Shown in pieces: positions 1-9,017 of a stretch of 64,000 nt of DNA. Below the pieces are notes generated by a model. The model searched no databases, had not been told where the DNA came from, and saw only the letters and a list, made by a program, of their open reading frames with translations. Within the stretch, counting starts at the first letter, position 1. Every line of letters starts with the position of its first letter. Both the position numbers and the translations under genes were made by a program. The stretch is from Gemmatimonadaceae bacterium (GTDB lineage: Bacteria; Gemmatimonadota; Gemmatimonadetes; Gemmatimonadales; Gemmatimonadaceae), in contig DATNEW010000019.1 of NCBI GenBank assembly GCA_035606695.1, forward strand, positions 161,459 to 225,458, in the 5' to 3' direction.

Positions 1-1262
1 GCGGGCGCATCGACAGCGCGCCGGTCGATCTCGCATACGAGCCGCCGCCGCCACGAAGCGTTACCCTCCGCACACGGCGCGTCGCCAGACTGCTCGGCGA
101 AACGCTCGGGACGGAAGAGATCGCGCGCTTACTTTCGTCGGTCGGCTTCGAGGTCGATCGCATCGGCGACGACCTCGGCGTCAAGGTTCCGACGTGGCGT
201 GGCGACGTCACCGGAGAGGTCGATCTCATCGAAGAAGTCGCCCGCCTGCGCGGCTACGATTCTTTCCCGACGGAGATTCGCCCATTTCGGCCCGGTGCCG
301 TGGGCGACGACGCGCACTGGATTCTGTCGCGCCGCGTACGCGAGGCGCTCGTCGGAGCCGGCATGCTCGAGGTGCGGCCCATGCCGTTCGTCGCGGGCGG
401 CGAAGGCTTCGTGCGCGTCGAGAACCCGTTGGCCGAGAACGAAGGGTATCTGCGGCGCGAGGTGCTCGATACGCTCGCGCGCCGCGCCGAGTACAACCTG
501 GCGCGCATGCACGGCGACGTCCGGATCTTCGAAATCGGCTCGGTCTTCACGCCGCGCGCTGGCGCGTTGCCGGCGGAGGACCTTCGGGTCGGCGTGCTCG
601 TGATGGGTCGGCGCCAGCCGGCTCATTTCACTGATCCGAAATCCGTCGAATTTGACTCGTGGGTCAAATACGGCGAATGGGATGCGAAGGCGTTGGGGCA
701 GATGGTCGCCGCATCGGCGTATCCATCAGCGAGCGTCGCGTTGCGCGAACCCAATTCGTCCGATGCGCTGTGGGACATCGTCGCGGGCGATCGCGTGGTC
801 GGCACGGTGAGACGCGTGGCGCTCGACGCACCGGTATGGGCGGCGCCGGCGTTCGGTATCGAGTTGTCGCTCGGTGTGATCGATTCGGCCGATGTCGCGC
901 CGCGGGGCGAGTCGGCGCATCGTCCGTTCGTGAGGCCGGCGCCAGTCGTCACCCAGTACGTTCCGGTTCCGACGACGCCTTCGGCGGAGTTCGATCTGGC
1001 ATTGCTGGTGCCCGATTCGATCAGCGCGGAGCAGGTCGAGGATGTGCTGCGCCGCGCGTCGGGACGTCTGCTCGAAAAGGCTGAACTCTTCGACCGCTAT
1101 GTTGGCCAGGGAGTTGAACCTGGGTATCGCAGCCTCGCGTGGAGGTTGACGTTCAGGCACGCCGAGCGCACTCTACGGGAGCGAGAGATCGAGGCTCGCC
1201 GTTCGGACATTCTCAAGGCCCTCGCCGACGAGCTCAATGTCAGACCACGGTCAAACACCTAG
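1..1262 (+). CDS. pheT: phenylalanyl-tRNA synthetase beta subunit (C-terminal part)
   Basis: This is the 3' portion of PheT, which pairs with PheS to charge tRNA-Phe; the 5' end lies outside the window and the frame opens at base 3. The visible ~420 residues begin in the B5 domain, where a VPTWRGDVTGEVDLIEEVAR segment carries the acidic residues typical of its metal/nucleic-acid site. A synthetase-like core follows. The last ~95 residues form the FDX-ACB anticodon-binding domain, ending near ALADELNVRPRSNT. Internal GTG codons such as that at 300 are not starts, because the protein reads through them in family-consistent sequence. The 3' end overlaps the next gene by 26 nt, suggesting one transcript. 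Confidence 0.93.
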   Translation, partial: GRIDSAPVDLAYEPPPPRSVTLRTRRVARLLGETLGTEEIARLLSSVGFEVDRIGDDLGVKVPTWRGDVTGEVDLIEEVARLRGYDSFPTEIRPFRPGAVGDDAHWILSRRVREALVGAGMLEVRPMPFVAGGEGFVRVENPLAENEGYLRREVLDTLARRAEYNLARMHGDVRIFEIGSVFTPRAGALPAEDLRVGVLVMGRRQPAHFTDPKSVEFDSWVKYGEWDAKALGQMVAASAYPSASVALREPNSSDALWDIVAGDRVVGTVRRVALDAPVWAAPAFGIELSLGVIDSADVAPRGESAHRPFVRPAPVVTQYVPVPTTPSAEFDLALLVPDSISAEQVEDVLRRASGRLLEKAELFDRYVGQGVEPGYRSLAWRLTFRHAERTLREREIEARRSDILKALADELNVRPRSNT

Positions 1263-1566
1263 TACCGCTAGTACAACGAGCGATCGCGCGATTCAAGAAC
1301 TCGAAGTGCTCGTGCGCCATCTGGCGGACGAGCTGGCGGGTTTTCGGCGGCGCGCGCTCGTCGCTGAAGCGCGCATCAAGGAAGTCGAGGGACTGGATGG
1401 CGGCGGCGCCGCCAACCTCGATCTCGTGAGCCGCTGCGCGCAACTCGAGCAGGAGAACGAGCGTCTGCAAACCCGGCTCGAGGCGGCGAGCGTGCGGGCG
1501 AAGCAGATGCTCGACCGCGTCAAATTCCTGCGGCAGCAGGCTCAAGCCGGCGGAGGTCCCTCATGA
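1237..1566 (+). CDS. small coiled-coil protein upstream of zapA
   Basis: A 109-residue protein of unknown function. It has a polar N-terminus, then two heptad-rich segments (about residues 17-50 and 60-100) rich in Leu, Glu, Arg and Gln, with no membrane segment or catalytic motif. It starts inside pheT (26-nt overlap) and its stop overlaps the zapA start as ATGA, so it is probably co-translated with ZapA. The composition and the neighbour suggest a ZapB-like or other division-associated coiled coil. That is inference from context; I see no family signature that decides it. Confidence 0.72.
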   Translation: MSDHGQTPSTASTTSDRAIQELEVLVRHLADELAGFRRRALVAEARIKEVEGLDGGGAANLDLVSRCAQLEQENERLQTRLEAASVRAKQMLDRVKFLRQQAQAGGGPS

Positions 1567-1874
1567 GCGCGAAGAAGCACACCGTACGGGTGACGATTTT
1601 GAACGAGGAATACGCGATCCGCAGCGAGGCCCCGCCGGAACACGCGCAGGCGGTGGCGAAGTACCTCGATCAGGCGATTCGCAAGGTGTTGTCGAGCGGT
1701 ACCGTGGTTGAATCGAATCGAGCCGTGGTGCTTGCCGCGCTTCAGGTGACAGCCGAATTGTTCGCGGCCAGGGCTGGACTCGACGCAACGAACGACTCGG
1801 TGCGGAGCCTGAGCGACTACATCCGGCCATTGCTGCCCCCGTCCAAGCGCACGGTCGAGGCGGAAGTTGGCTGA
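1563..1874 (+). CDS. zapA: cell division protein ZapA
   Basis: A 103-residue ZapA-family protein, which binds FtsZ and promotes bundling at the Z ring. The N-terminal half has the family pattern: a TVRVTILNEEYAIRSE strand segment, then an AVAKYLDQAIRKV helix. The C-terminal half is a long helix (about residues 50-90) that would dimerise. The length matches the family. The start overlaps the upstream coiled-coil gene by ATGA. The next feature downstream is a promoter and a structured segment before rny. Confidence 0.88.
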   Translation: MSAKKHTVRVTILNEEYAIRSEAPPEHAQAVAKYLDQAIRKVLSSGTVVESNRAVVLAALQVTAELFAARAGLDATNDSVRSLSDYIRPLLPPSKRTVEAEVG

Positions 1875-1924
1875 GCCGTTTGCCTTTTCACCAACGGCCG
1901 CGTAGCTTAGCGCCGGTAGCCAAG

Positions 1925-1953
1925 CTGACCTAGGTACAAGCGCGCTTTATAGT
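1925..1953 (+). promoter_or_regulatory. sigma70-type promoter downstream of zapA
   Basis: CTGACC at 1925-1930 and TATAGT at 1948-1953 are separated by 17 bp, a good match to housekeeping -35/-10 spacing. The predicted start near 1960 is the first base of the foldable segment before rny. Read directly from sequence; no start-site data. Confidence 0.6.
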
Positions 1954-1957
1954 TAGC

Positions 1958-2066
1958 GCTGCCCACGCCGCTCCCTTCGCCGGAGTGTCGTCGGACCGCA
2001 AACAAGAGTCGCGCACGGGAAGGCGGTGGTTCTCCCTGTCCTGCGGTCTCTGCACCGCGGTGGAGC
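1958..2066 (+). ncRNA. candidate structured RNA between zapA and rny (6S-like?)
   Basis: The segment begins at the predicted transcription start and can fold as a rod. 1958-1960 plus 1963-1966 pair with 2060-2066. Then comes a large asymmetric internal bubble, then 1994-2000 (GACCGCA) paired with 2042-2048 (TGCGGTC), then an apical stem of 2015-2020 against 2033-2039. A bubble-bearing rod downstream of zapA recalls 6S RNA (ssrS), which lies next to zapA in many bacteria. At ~110 nt it is short for 6S, and 2042-2048 can instead form a local hairpin with 2054-2060. A structured rny leader is the alternative. Confidence 0.35.
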
Positions 2067-2077
2067 ATAGATTCCAT

Positions 2078-3664
2078 ATGAATCTGTACGCGATCATTGC
2101 CGCGCTTGGCGTTTTGGTAGTCGTTGCCGCGCCGGCATTTTTCTTTTGGGGACGTAGCGCGGGCACGAAGAGCGAGCGAGACCGCCAGGCCGCCGCGAAG
2201 TCGACCGCCGAAGAGACGTCCAAGCGCATTCTGAGCGACGCCGAGCGAGAGGCGGAGAACCTTCGGAAGAGCGCGCTTGTCTCCGGCAAGGAAGAGCTCA
2301 TCAGGCTTCGCGAAAACTTCGAGTCCGAGGTGCGCGGGCGCCGCGAAGAAGTGGAGCGCGAAGAGCGCCGCTTGTCGGAACGCGAGACCGTACTCGACCG
2401 CAAATACGAGCTGATCGAGCAGCGCGACAAGGAGCTTGGACGCCGCGCGAGCGAATTTGGGCGCCGCGAAAAGCAAGTCACTGAACGCGAACAGGAGCTC
2501 GAGAAACTGGTCGGCGAAGAGCGCCGCCGTCTGGAGCAAATGGCCGGCATGTCGGCGCAGGAAGCCAAGGCCGAGCTCATTCGGCGCATGGAGGAAGAGG
2601 CGCAGGCTGACGCGGCGAATCGCATTCGCGAAATCCGCGAGAGCGCGAAGCGAAATGCCGAGCGCGAGGCGAAGAAGATCGTGGCGCTCGCCATTCAGCG
2701 CATCGCGGCGGAGCACACCGCCGAATCGACCGTGTCGGCGGTCTCGCTCCCGAACGACGAAATGAAGGGCCGCATCATCGGCCGCGAAGGGCGAAACATT
2801 CGCGCCTTCGAGCTCGCGACCGGCGTCGACGTCATCATCGACGATACGCCCGACACGGTCGTCGTCTCCTGCTTCGACCCGGTGCGCCGCGAAACGGCGC
2901 GCCTGGCGCTCGAGAAGCTCGTCTCGGACGGCCGCATTCACCCGGGGCGCATCGAGGAAGTCGTCAACAAGTCGCGCAAGGAAATCGAGACACAGATCAT
3001 CGAGACCGGCGAGCAGGCCGCGTACGACGCAGGTGTGCACGGGCTGCATCCCGAGTTGGTCAAGCTGGTCGGGCGCATGCGGTGGCGCACGAGTTACGGG
3101 CAGAACATCCTGCAGCACTCGAAGGAAGTGGCGTGGCTCGCTGCAATCATGGCGACGGAACTGGGCCTCGACGTGAACATGGCGCGCCGCGGCGCGCTGC
3201 TGCATGACGTCGGCAAGGTGCTGACGCACGAGCACGAGGGCACCCACGTCCAACTCGGCGTCGAAGTCGCGACGAAGTACGGCGAGAACCCGCTGGTCGT
3301 GAATTGCATCGCGGCGCACCACGACGACGTGCCGCACGAAAGCGAAGTGTCGGTGCTGGTGCAGGCGGCCGACGCGATCTCGGGATCGCGCCCGGGCGCA
3401 CGGCGCGAAGCGTTCGAGACGTACGTGAAGCGGCTCGAGGGACTCGAGAAGATCGCGTCGAGCTACAAGGGCGTGGAGAAAGTGTTCGCGATTCAGGCGG
3501 GGCGCGAAGTGCGCGTGATCGTCATGCCTGACGACGTGGACGACGTGCGCATGACGACGATGTCGGAAGAGATCGCGCGGCGCATCGAGGCGGAGTTGCA
3601 GTATCCCGGACAGATCAAGGTCGTGTTGATTCGAGAGACGAGGGCGGTGGATTTTGCGCGGTGA
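2078..3664 (+). CDS. rny: ribonuclease Y
   Basis: RNase Y, the membrane-anchored endoribonuclease that initiates mRNA decay. The ATG at 2078 gives 528 residues and an immediate N-terminal membrane anchor (about residues 3-25). An upstream in-frame GTG at 1985 would add 31 residues before the anchor and overlap the structured segment, so I reject it. A long charged coiled coil follows (about 30-190), then a KH domain with GREGRN at 235-240, then an HD phosphohydrolase domain with metal ligands H347 and H376-D377. Length and domain order fit the family. Confidence 0.95.
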   Translation: MNLYAIIAALGVLVVVAAPAFFFWGRSAGTKSERDRQAAAKSTAEETSKRILSDAEREAENLRKSALVSGKEELIRLRENFESEVRGRREEVEREERRLSERETVLDRKYELIEQRDKELGRRASEFGRREKQVTEREQELEKLVGEERRRLEQMAGMSAQEAKAELIRRMEEEAQADAANRIREIRESAKRNAEREAKKIVALAIQRIAAEHTAESTVSAVSLPNDEMKGRIIGREGRNIRAFELATGVDVIIDDTPDTVVVSCFDPVRRETARLALEKLVSDGRIHPGRIEEVVNKSRKEIETQIIETGEQAAYDAGVHGLHPELVKLVGRMRWRTSYGQNILQHSKEVAWLAAIMATELGLDVNMARRGALLHDVGKVLTHEHEGTHVQLGVEVATKYGENPLVVNCIAAHHDDVPHESEVSVLVQAADAISGSRPGARREAFETYVKRLEGLEKIASSYKGVEKVFAIQAGREVRVIVMPDDVDDVRMTTMSEEIARRIEAELQYPGQIKVVLIRETRAVDFAR

Positions 3665-3673
3665 GTTGAGCGT

Positions 3674-3813
3674 GTCATCCCGAGCGACCCTGACGCTGAC
3701 CCTGAGTGAAGCGAAGGGGAAGGGGAGTCGAGGGACCTCCGTCCCGGCGGAGGAGTCGTATGCAGCGCTCCGCTGAGAAAGGGGTCCTTCGCGCCTTTGG
3801 CGCTCAGGATGAC
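3674..3813. repeat. intergenic inverted repeat, long subtype (copy A)
   Basis: A 140-bp copy of the window's main dispersed repeat. It opens with GTCATCCCGAGCGA and closes with GGCGCTCAGGATGAC. The interior carries a GTCGAGGGACC arm and a CAGCGCTCCGCTGAGA segment shared with copy H (61853-61973). It fills nearly the whole rny-folD gap and ends 6 nt before the chosen folD start. Confidence 0.85.
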
Positions 3814-3819
3814 ACACGG

Positions 3820-4695
3820 GTGATCGACGGCGCGGCGCTTGCCGCGCGTGTGCAGAGCGAAGTCGCGGAGAAGGTTGCGGCATTGAAGGCGCGCGGGATC
3901 ACAGCCGGGCTGAGCGTCGTGCTCGTCGGCGACGATGCGGCGAGCGCCGTCTACGTCGGCTCCAAGGAGCGGACGTGCATCGAGCTCGGGATGAAGGGCG
4001 AGACCATTCGCCGCCCCGCGTCGATCACGCAGGGCGAGCTGCTCGAGATCGTCGACCGCCTGAACGCCGATCCCGCGGTGCATGGCATTCTCGTACAGAT
4101 GCCGCTGCCGAAGCACATTGACGCGGACGTCATCGTGCGCCGCATTCGTCCGGACAAGGACGTCGACGGTTTTCATCCCGTGAACGTCGGCAAGCTGTGG
4201 ATCGGCGAGACGGACGGCTTTGCGCCGTGCACGCCGGCCGGTGTCGTCTACATGCTGCGGGCGCACGACGTGAAGACCGCGGGCGCGCACTGCGTCGTCG
4301 TGGGCCGCAGCAACATCGTCGGCAAGCCGATGGCGGGATTGATGATTCAGGCCGGCATCGACGCGACGGTGACGATGTGCCACAGTCGCACGCGCGATCT
4401 CGCGTCGGTCACGCGCGGCGCGGACATTCTCATCGCCGCGGTCGGCCGCGCGCAGATGATCACGGCCGACATGGTGAAGCCGGGCGCGGTGGTGATCGAC
4501 GTCGGGATGAATCGCATCGCGGACGCGACGAAGAAGAGCGGGACGCGTCTGGTCGGTGACGTCGATTTCGACTCCGTGCGCGAGGTCGCGTCGCTCATCA
4601 CGCCGGTGCCGGGGGGCGTCGGCAAGATGACGATCGCGATGTTGATGGCGAACACCGTGCGCGCCGCCGAACAGATCGGCCAGGGACGTTCATGA
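3820..4695 (+). CDS. folD: bifunctional methylene-THF dehydrogenase/methenyl-THF cyclohydrolase
   Basis: FolD interconverts 5,10-methylene-, methenyl- and 10-formyl-tetrahydrofolate in one-carbon metabolism. Visible family segments are [20 protein letters not shown] (substrate site with the Tyr and Lys), [39 protein letters not shown] (NADP site) and the C-terminal [12 protein letters not shown]. The GTG at 3820 gives 291 residues beginning [11 protein letters not shown], the normal FolD N-terminus. A longer frame from 3706 only translates the intergenic repeat. The stop overlaps xseA by ATGA. Confidence 0.93.
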   Translation: MIDGAALAARVQSEVAEKVAALKARGITAGLSVVLVGDDAASAVYVGSKERTCIELGMKGETIRRPASITQGELLEIVDRLNADPAVHGILVQMPLPKHIDADVIVRRIRPDKDVDGFHPVNVGKLWIGETDGFAPCTPAGVVYMLRAHDVKTAGAHCVVVGRSNIVGKPMAGLMIQAGIDATVTMCHSRTRDLASVTRGADILIAAVGRAQMITADMVKPGAVVIDVGMNRIADATKKSGTRLVGDVDFDSVREVASLITPVPGGVGKMTIAMLMANTVRAAEQIGQGRS

Positions 4696-5969
4696 CGGGC
4701 CGTCGTGTTCCGCGCCGTGACGATCCCGGCGCGCTCGATCTCTTCGTGATGTCCGACGCGGCGCCGGAAGGGGCGTACGTGCCTGAAGAGCCGCCGGCAT
4801 CCGAATTCGTCGACGGCTATCCGGGCGAGACGCCGCGCACCGCGATCGCGGTCGGCACGCTCACGCAGACCGCGAAGGACGTGATCGAAGGCGCATTCAT
4901 TCCTCTCTGGGTGCGCGGCGAGATCTCGGACTTCAAGTCGCATCGCAACGGACATTGGTATTTCTGCTTGCGCGATGCGAGCGCGCAGATTCGTTCGGTC
5001 GTTTGGAAGCGCGATCAACGCGGCATTCCCGCCGCGCCGGACGACGGCATGCAGGTCGCCGCGTTCGGCCGCCTCACAGTGTACGCCGCCCGCGGCGAGA
5101 TGCAATTCACGGTCACGCGCATCGAGGCCGAAGGCGACGGACTTCGCCGGAAGGCGCTCGAGATCACACGCGCACGTCTCCAAGCCGATGGTCTGCTGGC
5201 ACCCGAGCGCAAGCGCGCCTTGCCGCGTTTTCCGAAAGTGGTGGCAGTCGTCACCAGCCCGGACGGCGCAGCGCTGCATGACATCGTCGCGGTCATGCGA
5301 CGTCGCGCGGCGGACGTTCGTCTGGTCGTCGTGCCCGCGGCGGTGCAGGGCGATACGGCCCCCGAGGAACTGTGCTTCGCGCTCGACCAGGTGAATCGCT
5401 GGGGCGGCGCCGAGCTCGTGATCGTGGGACGTGGTGGTGGTTCGCGCGAAGATCTCTGGGCGTTCAACGACGAACGGGTCGCGCGCGCCGTGGCGGCTTG
5501 CCACGTGCCGACGATCTCCGCCGTGGGCCACGAAGTCGACTTCTCGATTTGCGACCTGGTCGCGGACCATCGCGCACCGACGCCGTCCGCGGCCGCCGAG
5601 GCGGCGACGTTCTCGCGCGGAGAGTTGCAGGCGGAATTGAGAAAACTCTCATTGCGCATGTCGGGAGCGACCCGCGCCGTTGTGCGCGACCGTGCCGACG
5701 CCGCTCGCCACCTCGGACGCGATCTCGCCGGTGCGGCGTCCGGCCAACTCGCCGTGCGGCGCACCGCGTTGCAGTCCGTGGCCGGGCGTCTCAACGCGCT
5801 GAGTCCACTTTCGACGTTGGCGCGTGGCTACTCCGTCGCGCGCGGCGATGATGGCGCGACGCTCGTCTCGGCCGAGGCATTTCGTCCCGACATGCCGTTC
5901 GAGCTGATCGTGCGTGACGGCGTGGTACCCGCGCGCGTCACCGGAACGCCGCGGCGGTCGACTCCATGA
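4692..5969 (+). CDS. xseA: exodeoxyribonuclease VII large subunit
   Basis: XseA is the catalytic subunit of exonuclease VII, which degrades single-stranded DNA together with XseB. A nucleic-acid-binding OB fold lies at about residues 55-150 ([19 protein letters not shown]). The nuclease domain follows, with [31 protein letters not shown] and [12 protein letters not shown] as recognisable blocks. From the ATGA overlap with folD the protein has 425 residues and about 50 extra acidic or polar residues before the OB fold. An internal ATG at 4749 would shorten this to about 30. The gene runs by ATGA overlap into xseB. Confidence 0.94.
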   Translation: MTGRRVPRRDDPGALDLFVMSDAAPEGAYVPEEPPASEFVDGYPGETPRTAIAVGTLTQTAKDVIEGAFIPLWVRGEISDFKSHRNGHWYFCLRDASAQIRSVVWKRDQRGIPAAPDDGMQVAAFGRLTVYAARGEMQFTVTRIEAEGDGLRRKALEITRARLQADGLLAPERKRALPRFPKVVAVVTSPDGAALHDIVAVMRRRAADVRLVVVPAAVQGDTAPEELCFALDQVNRWGGAELVIVGRGGGSREDLWAFNDERVARAVAACHVPTISAVGHEVDFSICDLVADHRAPTPSAAAEAATFSRGELQAELRKLSLRMSGATRAVVRDRADAARHLGRDLAGAASGQLAVRRTALQSVAGRLNALSPLSTLARGYSVARGDDGATLVSAEAFRPDMPFELIVRDGVVPARVTGTPRRSTP

Positions 5970-6175
5970 CGTTCGAGCAGCGCCTCGCGCGCCTCGAGGA
6001 GATCGCCGGCGAGCTCGAAGGCGAGGGTGTCGATCTCGCGCGAGCGCTCACCCTGTTCGAGGAAGGCATTCAGAATCTGCGCGCCGCGGCCGATGAGCTG
6101 GCGGCGGCGGAAGCCAGAGTGCAGCGACTCGTCGAGCGAGCCGACGGGAGTTTCGACGTCATCGACCGCGAGTAG
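5966..6175 (+). CDS. xseB: exodeoxyribonuclease VII small subunit
   Basis: A 69-residue XseB, the small helical subunit that forms a coiled-coil hairpin on XseA. The family pattern FEQRLARLEEIAGELEGEGV followed by ALTLFEEGIQ is clear. It overlaps xseA by ATGA, and ispA follows within 7 nt, so xseA-xseB-ispA look translationally linked. Confidence 0.92.
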   Translation: MTFEQRLARLEEIAGELEGEGVDLARALTLFEEGIQNLRAAADELAAAEARVQRLVERADGSFDVIDRE

Positions 6176-6182
6176 CGACGCC

Positions 6183-7085
6183 GTGCACGCGGCGCGGGCG
6201 TCGTCCGCGACGTGGCGTGCGGATCGCGCCGCGATCGAGGCGGCGCTCGAGCGCGCGTGGGAGCGGGCGCGCGCGACCGTCGGTGCCGAGATCGGCGAGG
6301 CCATCCGGTACAGTGTGCTGGGCGGCGGCAAGCGGCTGCGCGCGCTCTTGTTCCTGGCGGCGTACCGCACGGCCGGCGGCGCGGGTGACGCGAGCGCGCT
6401 CGCCGCGGCATTAGAGATCGTACATGCGTATTCGCTCATTCACGATGACTTGCCGTGCATGGACGACGACGACATGCGGCGCGGACGAGCGACGGTGCAT
6501 CGTGTCTACGGTGTGCGCGCGGCGGCGGCGGCGGGCGTCGCGATGGTGCCGGTAGCGGCGCAGGCCGCGTTCCTCGCGTCGCGCGAGTTGGGACTCGACC
6601 GGACGCGGTGCGCCGAAGTCGTGGCCGAATTGATGCGCGCGTCGGGCGCGGGCGGGATGATCGCCGGTCAGCTCCTCGATCTCGAGGGCGAAGGACGCGC
6701 GCTCGGCGTCGACGATCTCGAGCGCATTCACCGCGCCAAGACCGGCGCGCTGATTCGCGTCTCGGTACTGCTCGGCGGGCTGGCCGCAAACGCCGGCGTG
6801 GAGCAGCAGCAGGCACTCGCGCATTTCGGCGAATCGATCGGGCTCGCGTTTCAGATCGCGGATGACGTGCTTGACGTCACCGCGACCACGGACCGATTGG
6901 GGAAGCCGGCAGGGCGCGACCTCGACTTGAAGAAAGGGACGTATCCCGCGGTGCTCGGCATCGAGGGTGCGACCGCGCGCGCCGCCGCCCTCGTGGACGA
7001 CGGCTGCGGCGCATTGCGTGCGGCGGGACTCCTGTCCACGGAACTGGATGCGCTGGCGCGGTTCGTCATCGAGCGAGAGTCCTGA
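6183..7085 (+). CDS. ispA: polyprenyl (farnesyl/geranyl) diphosphate synthase
   Basis: A trans-isoprenyl diphosphate synthase that condenses IPP with allylic diphosphates. It has GGGKRLRALLF, the first aspartate-rich motif HDDLPCMDDDDMRRG (aspartates from residue 88) and the second motif FQIADDVLD (D227, D228, D231). Two small residues rather than aromatics before the first motif would allow chain length beyond C10. The GTG at 6183 gives 300 residues, normal for IspA. Longer upstream frames would overlap xseB and lack family similarity. It lies directly before dxs, the entry enzyme of the same pathway. Confidence 0.9.
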   Translation: MHAARASSATWRADRAAIEAALERAWERARATVGAEIGEAIRYSVLGGGKRLRALLFLAAYRTAGGAGDASALAAALEIVHAYSLIHDDLPCMDDDDMRRGRATVHRVYGVRAAAAAGVAMVPVAAQAAFLASRELGLDRTRCAEVVAELMRASGAGGMIAGQLLDLEGEGRALGVDDLERIHRAKTGALIRVSVLLGGLAANAGVEQQQALAHFGESIGLAFQIADDVLDVTATTDRLGKPAGRDLDLKKGTYPAVLGIEGATARAAALVDDGCGALRAAGLLSTELDALARFVIERES

Positions 7086-7133
7086 CCGTTCGCTACCTTT
7101 CCTAATCCATCCTCCCCACCGCAGACGAGTCTT

Positions 7134-9017
7134 GTGAGCCTCCTCGACCGAGTCAAATCCCCTTCAGACATCCGCGGCTTTTCCAGCGACGAGCTGACGC
7201 AGCTCGCCGCCGACGTTCGCGCCCGTCTGATCGACGTGTGCTCCCGCACCGGTGGCCACATCGGCGCGGGACTTGGCGTCGTCGAGCTGACGGTGGCGCT
7301 GCACTACGTCTTCGACACGCCGCGCGATCAATTGGTGTGGGACGTCGGTCACCAGGGCTATCCACACAAGGTGTTGACTGGCCGCAACGATGACATGGAA
7401 ACGCTCCGCCAGGAAAACGGCGTTTCGGGTTTCCTGAAGCGAACTGAAAGCGATTACGACGCCTTCGGCGCCGGCCATGCCGCGACGTCCATCTCGGCCG
7501 CCTTGGGCATCGCCGCCGGACGCGACGTAAAGGGTGACGATTTCAAGGTCGTCGCGGTGATTGGCGACGGGTCGCTCACCTCGGGCCTCGCGTATGAAGG
7601 TTTGAACAACGCCGGCCACTCGGACCGCAACATCGTCGTCGTGCTGAACGACAACGAGATGTCGATCGCGCCGAACGTGGGCGCCATGTCCAAGTATCTC
7701 ACGTCGATTCAGCGCAACTCGCTGTACAACCGCGTGCGCAGCGCGATCGGCGACATCATCGACAATGCGCCGGGACCCGTCGGTACAATCGTACGAAAGT
7801 GGGAAGAGAGCGTGAAGGCGTTCATCACGCCGGGCGTGTTGTTCGAGGAGCTCGGCTTCCGCTACTTCGGACCGATCGACGGCCATGACATCAACGGCAT
7901 GATCGAGACGCTGACGGCCGTGCGTGAGATGAAGGGCCCGCGCCTCGTGCACGTCATCACGCAGAAGGGAAAGGGATTTCCGGCCGGCGAGATCAGCGGC
8001 GAGAAATGGCACGCCTTGCCGCCGGGCCACGATCCGGCGACGGGCGTACAGCGCAAGCCGTCGACGGCGGTGTCGTATCAGAAAGTATTCGGCGCCGGTT
8101 TGGCCGAGCTTGCGCGCGAAGTGCCTGGACTCGTTGCGATCACCGCGGCGATGCCGAGTGGAACGAGCACCGACATCTTCGCGAAGGCGTTTCCGAACCG
8201 ATTCTTCGACGTCGGGATCGCCGAAGGTCACGCGGTCACGTTCGCGGCCGGCATGGCAACGCAGGGCGTGCGACCCGTCGTCGCGATCTACAGTACGTTC
8301 CTGCAGCGCGCGTACGACAACATCATTCACGATGTGGCGATTCAATCGCTGCCCGTGATCTTCTGCATGGATCGCGCGGGTCTCGTCGGCGAAGATGGCG
8401 AGACGCACATGGGACTGTACGACATCGCGTACATGCTCGCCGTGCCCGGGATGACGGTGACCGCCCCGAAGGATGGCGCCGAGTTGCTGGGGCTGATGCG
8501 GAGCGCCGTGCTGCACACCGACGGTCCCTTCTCGATTCGCTATCCCCGTGACGCCGCGCCCGACAAGGCGCCAGCGATGGCGACCGTCGAACCGGTGCCG
8601 TTCGCCACCTGGGACGTGCTTCGTCACGGACGCGACGTCGCCATTCTCGCCGTCGGCACGATGGTCAATCAATCACTCGCCGCGGCCGAGTCGCTCGCGG
8701 CGGATGGGTTGAACGTGACGGTCGTGAACTGTCGCTACCTCAAGCCATACGACGAAGTCACGCTCGCCGCGGTGCTCGCGGATCACAAACACGTACTCGT
8801 CGTCGAAGAAGGCACCGTGGTGAACGGGTTCGGCGCGTTCATGTCGGCCGTCATCGCGCGCTACGATTCGACCGTGCGTGTGGCGGTGCTCGGCGTGCCG
8901 GATCGTATCATTCACGCGGCGCCGCGTGCGCGTCAGCTCGCGCAATGCGGTATCGACGCGAACGGCATCGCGACGCGAGTGCGCGCGCTGCTCGAAACCG
9001 AGGCGATGGCGGGGTGA
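7134..9017 (+). CDS. dxs: 1-deoxy-D-xylulose-5-phosphate synthase
   Basis: Dxs condenses pyruvate and glyceraldehyde-3-phosphate with thiamine diphosphate, the first step of the MEP isoprenoid route. The 627-residue protein starts at GTG. It shows GHIGAGLGVVELTVALHYVF, the thiamine motif GDG at 144-146, and catalytic-glutamate region EGHAVTFAAGMA near residue 364. The transketolase C-terminal domain (VVEEGTVVNGFGA) is intact. Its stop overlaps nadK as GTGA. dxr, the next pathway enzyme, lies at 55 kb. Confidence 0.97.
   Translation: MSLLDRVKSPSDIRGFSSDELTQLAADVRARLIDVCSRTGGHIGAGLGVVELTVALHYVFDTPRDQLVWDVGHQGYPHKVLTGRNDDMETLRQENGVSGFLKRTESDYDAFGAGHAATSISAALGIAAGRDVKGDDFKVVAVIGDGSLTSGLAYEGLNNAGHSDRNIVVVLNDNEMSIAPNVGAMSKYLTSIQRNSLYNRVRSAIGDIIDNAPGPVGTIVRKWEESVKAFITPGVLFEELGFRYFGPIDGHDINGMIETLTAVREMKGPRLVHVITQKGKGFPAGEISGEKWHALPPGHDPATGVQRKPSTAVSYQKVFGAGLAELAREVPGLVAITAAMPSGTSTDIFAKAFPNRFFDVGIAEGHAVTFAAGMATQGVRPVVAIYSTFLQRAYDNIIHDVAIQSLPVIFCMDRAGLVGEDGETHMGLYDIAYMLAVPGMTVTAPKDGAELLGLMRSAVLHTDGPFSIRYPRDAAPDKAPAMATVEPVPFATWDVLRHGRDVAILAVGTMVNQSLAAAESLAADGLNVTVVNCRYLKPYDEVTLAAVLADHKHVLVVEEGTVVNGFGAFMSAVIARYDSTVRVAVLGVPDRIIHAAPRARQLAQCGIDANGIATRVRALLETEAMAG

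Noticed and set aside
3706..3819. Longer folD start at 3706
   Set aside because: These 38 codons only translate repeat copy A. The conserved FolD N-terminus begins at the GTG at 3820.
1907..3883. 658-residue minus-strand frame
   Set aside because: It is the antisense shadow of rny and the repeat. RNase Y has clear KH and HD motifs on the plus strand.
7164..8672. 502-residue minus-strand frame
   Set aside because: It is antisense to dxs, His/Arg/Asp-rich as expected from reverse complements of GC-rich codons, with no family match.
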